Assembly: GCA_947380915.1 (NCBI GenBank)
Contig: CANCSY010000142.1
Span: 1-7,845 of the forward strand
Source: Beijerinckiaceae bacterium
GTDB lineage: Bacteria; Pseudomonadota; Alphaproteobacteria; Rhizobiales; Beijerinckiaceae
Length of the DNA stretch: 7,845 nucleotides
Direction: 5' to 3'
Below are positions 5,136 to 7,845 of the stretch, in pieces. The number at the start of each line of letters is the position of its first letter. The stretch's first letter is position 1. The translations under genes and the position numbers were made by a program. The notes below the pieces were generated by a model. That model was not told the DNA's origin. It did no database searches and was given only the letters and a program-made list of their open reading frames with translations.

Positions 5136-6392
5136 TTAACCTGGTCTCAAGAGCGCCTCGTCGAGCAACTGCGCCAGCTTTGCGGCATCGTCGGGGAAGT
5201 CCGCCGCGATCCAGAGCGCCTCGACCATCTTCAGCGCCGCGCCCATGCCGCGACCCGGTTCAACCCCCCGCGCCAGAAGGTCCGCGCCGCTGAAGGGCAG
5301 GCGGGGCCGGGGCGTCGTCGCCAGGAAGGCGTCGGCGCTGGCGAAGGCCGCGTCCCGCGCGCCCACGCAAGCCTGCGCCTGCGCGAGCATCAGGGCGTCC
5401 CGCGCCGCCTCGGCGCCGTGCCGGTGCAGAAAAGCGCGCAGGGCTTTCGGCTCTGGCGGCGCCATGCATCCATGCAGCGTCTCAAGCGCGCACGCAGCCG
5501 CCTGCGCCCGCTGCGCCTCCGCATTGGAGAGCCGCAGCTCCTCGCGCAGCCGCTCCGCATCCTCGCGCACGAGCACGCAGAGCGCGATGAGCCTCAGCAC
5601 GGGATCGGCCTTGGTCCCGCGCGCGTGCTCAATCTCGATCACCCGCGCCAGTCGCGCCGGGATCGCGACGCCCGCCAGCACCGGCAGCAGCAGGCCCGCT
5701 CCGCACATGATGGCGATGGTGGGGGCGCAATTTCTGGCGTCAAGAAGCTTCAACAGTTCCGCGCGGATCCGCTCGCGGGACAGATTATGCATGCCCTCGC
5801 GTTCGATCACGGCGGCATGGAAAGCCTGCCCATCCAGCGCGCCCTCCCCATAGGCCGCATGAAAGCGGAAGAAGCGCAGGATGCGCAGATAATCTTCCCT
5901 CACCCTCTGCTGCGCATCGCCGATGAAGCGCACCTTGCGCGCCTCGATGTCGGCGAGCCCGTCGGCGTAATCGAAGATATGCCCCTCGCGATTGCAGGAG
6001 AGCGCGTTGATGGTGAAATCGCGGCGCAGCGCGTCCTGTTCGAAGTCGCGGCCAAAGCGCACCTTCGCGCGTCGGCCATCGGTCTCCACATCTTCGCGCA
6101 GGGTGGTGATCTCGAAGGGCTGGCCCTCCACGATGACCGTCACCGTGCCATGCTCGAAGCCCGTGGGAATGGGCCGCAGGCCCGCCGCCTTCGCGCGGTC
6201 CATGGTGACTTGCGGCGTGGCTGTGGTGGCGAAATCCACATCGCTGACGGGGACGCCCAGCAAGGCGTTGCGCAGGGCGCCGCCGACCGCGCGCGTCTCC
6301 TCGCCTGCGCCATCGAAGACGTCGAAAATGCGCCGCACTTTCTCGTTGTCGAGAAAGGAGGGGCTGTCAATTCTGGTTGGGGTCAATCGCAA
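5136..6392 (-). CDS. cca: CCA-adding tRNA nucleotidyltransferase
   Basis: This 418-residue class II nucleotidyltransferase adds or repairs the 3' CCA end of tRNAs using CTP and ATP. Motifs in order: VGGALRNALLG at 36-46, the nucleotide-binding loop; DVDFA at 51-55, with the two metal-binding aspartates Asp51 and Asp53; RRDFTINAL at 123-131; FDYADGLADIEARKVRFIG; and EDYLRILRFFRF at 167-178, the nucleobase-selecting region. The helical body and tail follow. The related poly(A) polymerase I shares this fold, but short length and context favour the CCA enzyme. There is no ATG before the catalytic core (Met64 is too late), so the start must be non-ATG: TTG at 6392 with GAGG (complement of 6398-6401) 5 bases before it, or TTG at 6386. 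Either start overlaps the end of the Nudix gene, which implies coupled translation. Confidence 0.92.
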   Translation of the reverse strand: MRLTPTRIDSPSFLDNEKVRRIFDVFDGAGEETRAVGGALRNALLGVPVSDVDFATTATPQVTMDRAKAAGLRPIPTGFEHGTVTVIVEGQPFEITTLREDVETDGRRAKVRFGRDFEQDALRRDFTINALSCNREGHIFDYADGLADIEARKVRFIGDAQQRVREDYLRILRFFRFHAAYGEGALDGQAFHAAVIEREGMHNLSRERIRAELLKLLDARNCAPTIAIMCGAGLLLPVLAGVAIPARLARVIEIEHARGTKADPVLRLIALCVLVREDAERLREELRLSNAEAQRAQAAACALETLHGCMAPPEPKALRAFLHRHGAEAARDALMLAQAQACVGARDAAFASADAFLATTPRPRLPFSGADLLARGVEPGRGMGAALKMVEALWIAADFPDDAAKLAQLLDEALLRPG

Positions 6393-7039
6393 TAGAGCCT
6401 CGCATGGAGGTTCTTGAGCATGCCTGCGGTGGCGCCCCAGATGAAGCGCCCTTCCCAGGGCATGGCGTGAAAATGCCGCGCGCCAGTTTCGGCCTCGCGC
6501 GTGTGGCGCTGGTGGTTCGCGGGATCCATAAGGAAGCGCAAGGGGACTTCGAAGGCGTCATCCACCTCTTCAGGGTTGAGGGTGAGTTCAAAGGGCGGGC
6601 GCACGATGGCGACGAGCGGAAAGATGCGAAAGCCCGTACCGGTCGCGTAGAGATCGAGATAGCCCAGCGGATCCACATGGCTCTGATGCAGGCCGATCTC
6701 CTCCCAGGCCTCGCGCAGCGCAGCGGCGACGGGGCTTTCATCCTGCGGATCGATCTTGCCGCCGGGAAAGGCGATCTGGCCGGAATGCTGGCGCAGCCGC
6801 GTAGTGCGCCGGGTGAGCAACACGGTGGCGCCCTCTTCCCGCGCCACAATGGGCACCAGAACGGCGGCGGGCTTTCCGGGCCGGGTCACATCCGCCGCAA
6901 AGGCCTGGGGCGAGAGCACATGGTCGCCGCCGCTCACCAGCCCATGCATGGCGTCGGGCGCCAGATCGAGGCGCAGGCGGGCCAAGGCCCGCTGGCGCAG
7001 GTCTTCGGCGGAGAAGGGGGCGATCTGAGTGGTTTCCAT
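6383..7039 (-). CDS. Nudix hydrolase, CoA pyrophosphatase (NudL/YeaB-like)
   Basis: This 218-residue Nudix enzyme probably splits coenzyme A or acyl-CoA into 3',5'-ADP and 4'-phosphopantetheine. The CoA-specific signature precedes the Nudix box: VLLTRRTTRLRQHSGQIAFPGG at about 73-94, where the spaced LLTxR, LRxHxG and FPGG are diagnostic of the NudL group. The Nudix box follows as GGKIDPQDE and then REAWEEIGL at 109-117, whose glutamates bind metal. ATG 7039 is chosen because GGAGG, complement of 7050-7054, lies 10 bases upstream. The frame remains open further upstream, but only through the DUF1285 gene. Its first base is the last base of the DUF1285 stop (TGATG), and its end overlaps the cca start, so it is the middle gene of a tightly packed operon. 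No functional link between CoA turnover and CCA addition is known to me. Confidence 0.9.
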   Translation of the reverse strand: METTQIAPFSAEDLRQRALARLRLDLAPDAMHGLVSGGDHVLSPQAFAADVTRPGKPAAVLVPIVAREEGATVLLTRRTTRLRQHSGQIAFPGGKIDPQDESPVAAALREAWEEIGLHQSHVDPLGYLDLYATGTGFRIFPLVAIVRPPFELTLNPEEVDDAFEVPLRFLMDPANHQRHTREAETGARHFHAMPWEGRFIWGATAGMLKNLHARLYCD

Positions 7040-7644
7040 CACGCCAGATCCTCCAGCGCGTCGGCTGGGCTCATGGGGAAGAAGGTCCCCCCGCAGGCCA
7101 CCCCGAACATCTCCCGGCCCTCGATCTCCCGCACTTCGCCCAGCGCCGCCAGATCGTAGAAAATGGGCCGCGCCACCAGCGCCCAGAGCTCGTCGCGCAC
7201 GCGCACATAGGGTTTCAGCCCGCCGGAGGGGCCGGGCTCGAAGCGCAGGGGATGGGCGGCGTCCACGCTCACCCAATCATCCACATTGGTGCGCAGGCGC
7301 AGCTCGCGGGCTTCCCCGTCGCCCTCCACCTGCATCTCCACCGCCAGAAAAGGCGCGTCCTCCACCTCCACGCTGACTTTTTCCACCGGCGTGACGAGCA
7401 CATGGCCCTCGGGATCGCGCCGCAGGATCGTGGAAAAAAGCCGCACCATGGCGGCCCGCCCGATGGGTGAGCCCTGATAGGACCAGACTCCGTCGCGGCT
7501 GATCTTGAGCCCGATATCCCCGCAATGTGGCGGATTCCATTGATGAATCGGCGGCAGCCCCCGCGTTTTGACGCGCGCGGCGGCCTGCGCCAGACCATCA
7601 AGGCCGGGGCTGGTGGGGGTGGTTGGGGGCGCGTCAGCGGTCAT
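7039..7644 (-). CDS. DUF1285 family protein
   Basis: This 201-residue cytoplasmic protein belongs to the DUF1285 family, which has no firmly assigned biochemical function. Recognisable family blocks are PPIHQWNPPHCGDIGLKISRDG at about 36-57, WSYQGSPIGRAAMVRLFSTIL, VTPVEKVSVEVEDAPFLAVEM, and FYDLAALGEV with GREMFGVACGGTFFPM near the C-terminus. The first 30 residues are Pro/Thr/Ala-rich and probably disordered. There is no signal peptide or membrane segment. It is the first gene of the - strand operon with the CoA pyrophosphatase and cca. No ribosome-binding site precedes the ATG; instead the start lies among TGACC repeats, and a candidate -10 is so close that the mRNA may have almost no leader. 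A later start is possible but I see no better one. Confidence 0.9.
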   Translation of the reverse strand: MTADAPPTTPTSPGLDGLAQAAARVKTRGLPPIHQWNPPHCGDIGLKISRDGVWSYQGSPIGRAAMVRLFSTILRRDPEGHVLVTPVEKVSVEVEDAPFLAVEMQVEGDGEARELRLRTNVDDWVSVDAAHPLRFEPGPSGGLKPYVRVRDELWALVARPIFYDLAALGEVREIEGREMFGVACGGTFFPMSPADALEDLA

Positions 7645-7654
7645 GGTCAGGGGT

Positions 7655-7687
7655 CAATAGGGTCACGGGCTGGCGCGGTCGATCCTG
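7655..7687 (-). promoter_or_regulatory. Candidate promoter of the DUF1285–Nudix–cca operon
   Basis: On the - strand TCGACC lies 16 bases before CTATTG (complement of 7655-7660). The hexamers match consensus only moderately. If used, transcription would start about 4 bases before the DUF1285 ATG, which fits the missing ribosome-binding site. The -35 lies in the left arm of the inverted repeat. Confidence 0.25.
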
Positions 7688-7712
7688 TTTTTTGATCCGG
7701 GAATGGATCGAC
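7678..7712. repeat. Inverted repeat between divergent genes
   Basis: GTCGATCC at 7678-7685 and its exact complement GGATCGAC at 7705-7712 form an 8-bp inverted repeat with a 19-base spacer. It sits midway between the DUF1285 operon and the rightward gene. It could be an operator for a dimeric regulator, or simply two facing -35 elements. No T-run follows, so it is not a terminator. Confidence 0.55.
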
Positions 7713-7735
7713 AAGCGCCGCGCAGGGCCTAAACT
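7708..7735 (+). promoter_or_regulatory. Candidate promoter of the rightward gene at 7799
   Basis: TCGACA at 7708-7713 (5 of 6 against TTGACA) is followed after 16 bases by TAAACT at 7730-7735 (4 of 6 against TATAAT). The implied leader is about 57 bases. The -35 overlaps the right arm of the inverted repeat. Confidence 0.3.
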
Positions 7736-7798
7736 AGTCCTGTTCACGGTCCGCGCCTACAGTGGTCCGGCATTTTGGAACGGCCTTGAGGAGAAGTG

Positions 7799-7845
7799 AT
7801 GAGCGCGACCCCGGACTCAAACGCCACATCGCTGGAAAGCGCCAT
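7799..7845 (+). CDS. Start of a rightward gene (15 complete codons, truncated by window end)
   Basis: ATG at 7799 follows a strong ribosome-binding site, GAGGAG at 7788-7793, five bases upstream. The fragment reads MSATPDSNATSLESA and then leaves the window. It is hydrophilic with no sign of a signal peptide. The sequence is too short to identify a family. In several Rhizobiales a MoxR-type AAA ATPase gene (followed by DUF58) lies next to the DUF1285–Nudix–cca cluster, and short polar N-termini of this kind occur there, so MoxR is my best guess from context; this is inference from remembered gene order, not from motifs. Confidence 0.55.
   Translation, partial: MSATPDSNATSLESA

Noticed and set aside
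4926..6395. 489-codon open frame on the + strand
   Set aside because: It lies opposite the cca gene and its translation is Arg/Ala-rich with no recognisable domain.
7040..7276. Upstream extension of the Nudix gene to 7276
   Set aside because: That stretch is the DUF1285 coding region in another frame and shows no Nudix-family sequence.

Overview
The window looks like chromosomal DNA of an alphaproteobacterium, most likely of the order Rhizobiales (Hyphomicrobiales). It is GC-rich throughout. The Omp25/Omp31-type outer-membrane protein, the DUF1285–Nudix–CCA-enzyme cluster and the CtrA-type boxes all fit that group. Genus and species cannot be read from this sequence alone. It is mostly ordinary housekeeping sequence, with no mobile element, CRISPR array, tRNA or rRNA.

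Left block (1-2987, all + strand): the 3' end of prfC (release factor 3); a small secreted protein of unknown function with four cysteines; a secreted RNase T2 with both catalytic motifs intact; rlmJ (23S rRNA m6A2030 methyltransferase), 18 bases after the RNase; and a 70-residue CspA-family cold-shock protein.

Middle block (3000-4043): a terminator hairpin, then an Omp25/31-like beta-barrel gene on the - strand. Behind it lies an AT-rich divergent intergenic region of about 350 bp, the only long non-coding stretch. It holds two perfect TTAA-N7-TTAA sequences, the full-site consensus for the cell-cycle regulator CtrA, spaced 74 bp apart.

Right block (4044-7845): a short-chain dehydrogenase on the + strand has the pteridine-reductase signature TGX3RXG and an Asp in place of the usual catalytic Ser. 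Its stop codon overlaps the stop of a convergent small gene on the - strand. That small gene ends a - strand cluster whose order of transcription is DUF1285, a Nudix CoA pyrophosphatase, the CCA-adding enzyme and the small unknown gene. The first three are joined by overlapping stop/start codons and are probably translationally coupled. A 154 bp region with an inverted repeat and symmetric candidate promoters separates this operon from a + strand gene of which only the first 15 complete codons are present.

The main points for a second look are the paired CtrA boxes, the pteridine-reductase-like SDR, the secreted RNase next to rlmJ, and the symmetric divergent promoter with a possibly leaderless DUF1285 mRNA. 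I found no convincing new multi-gene system.
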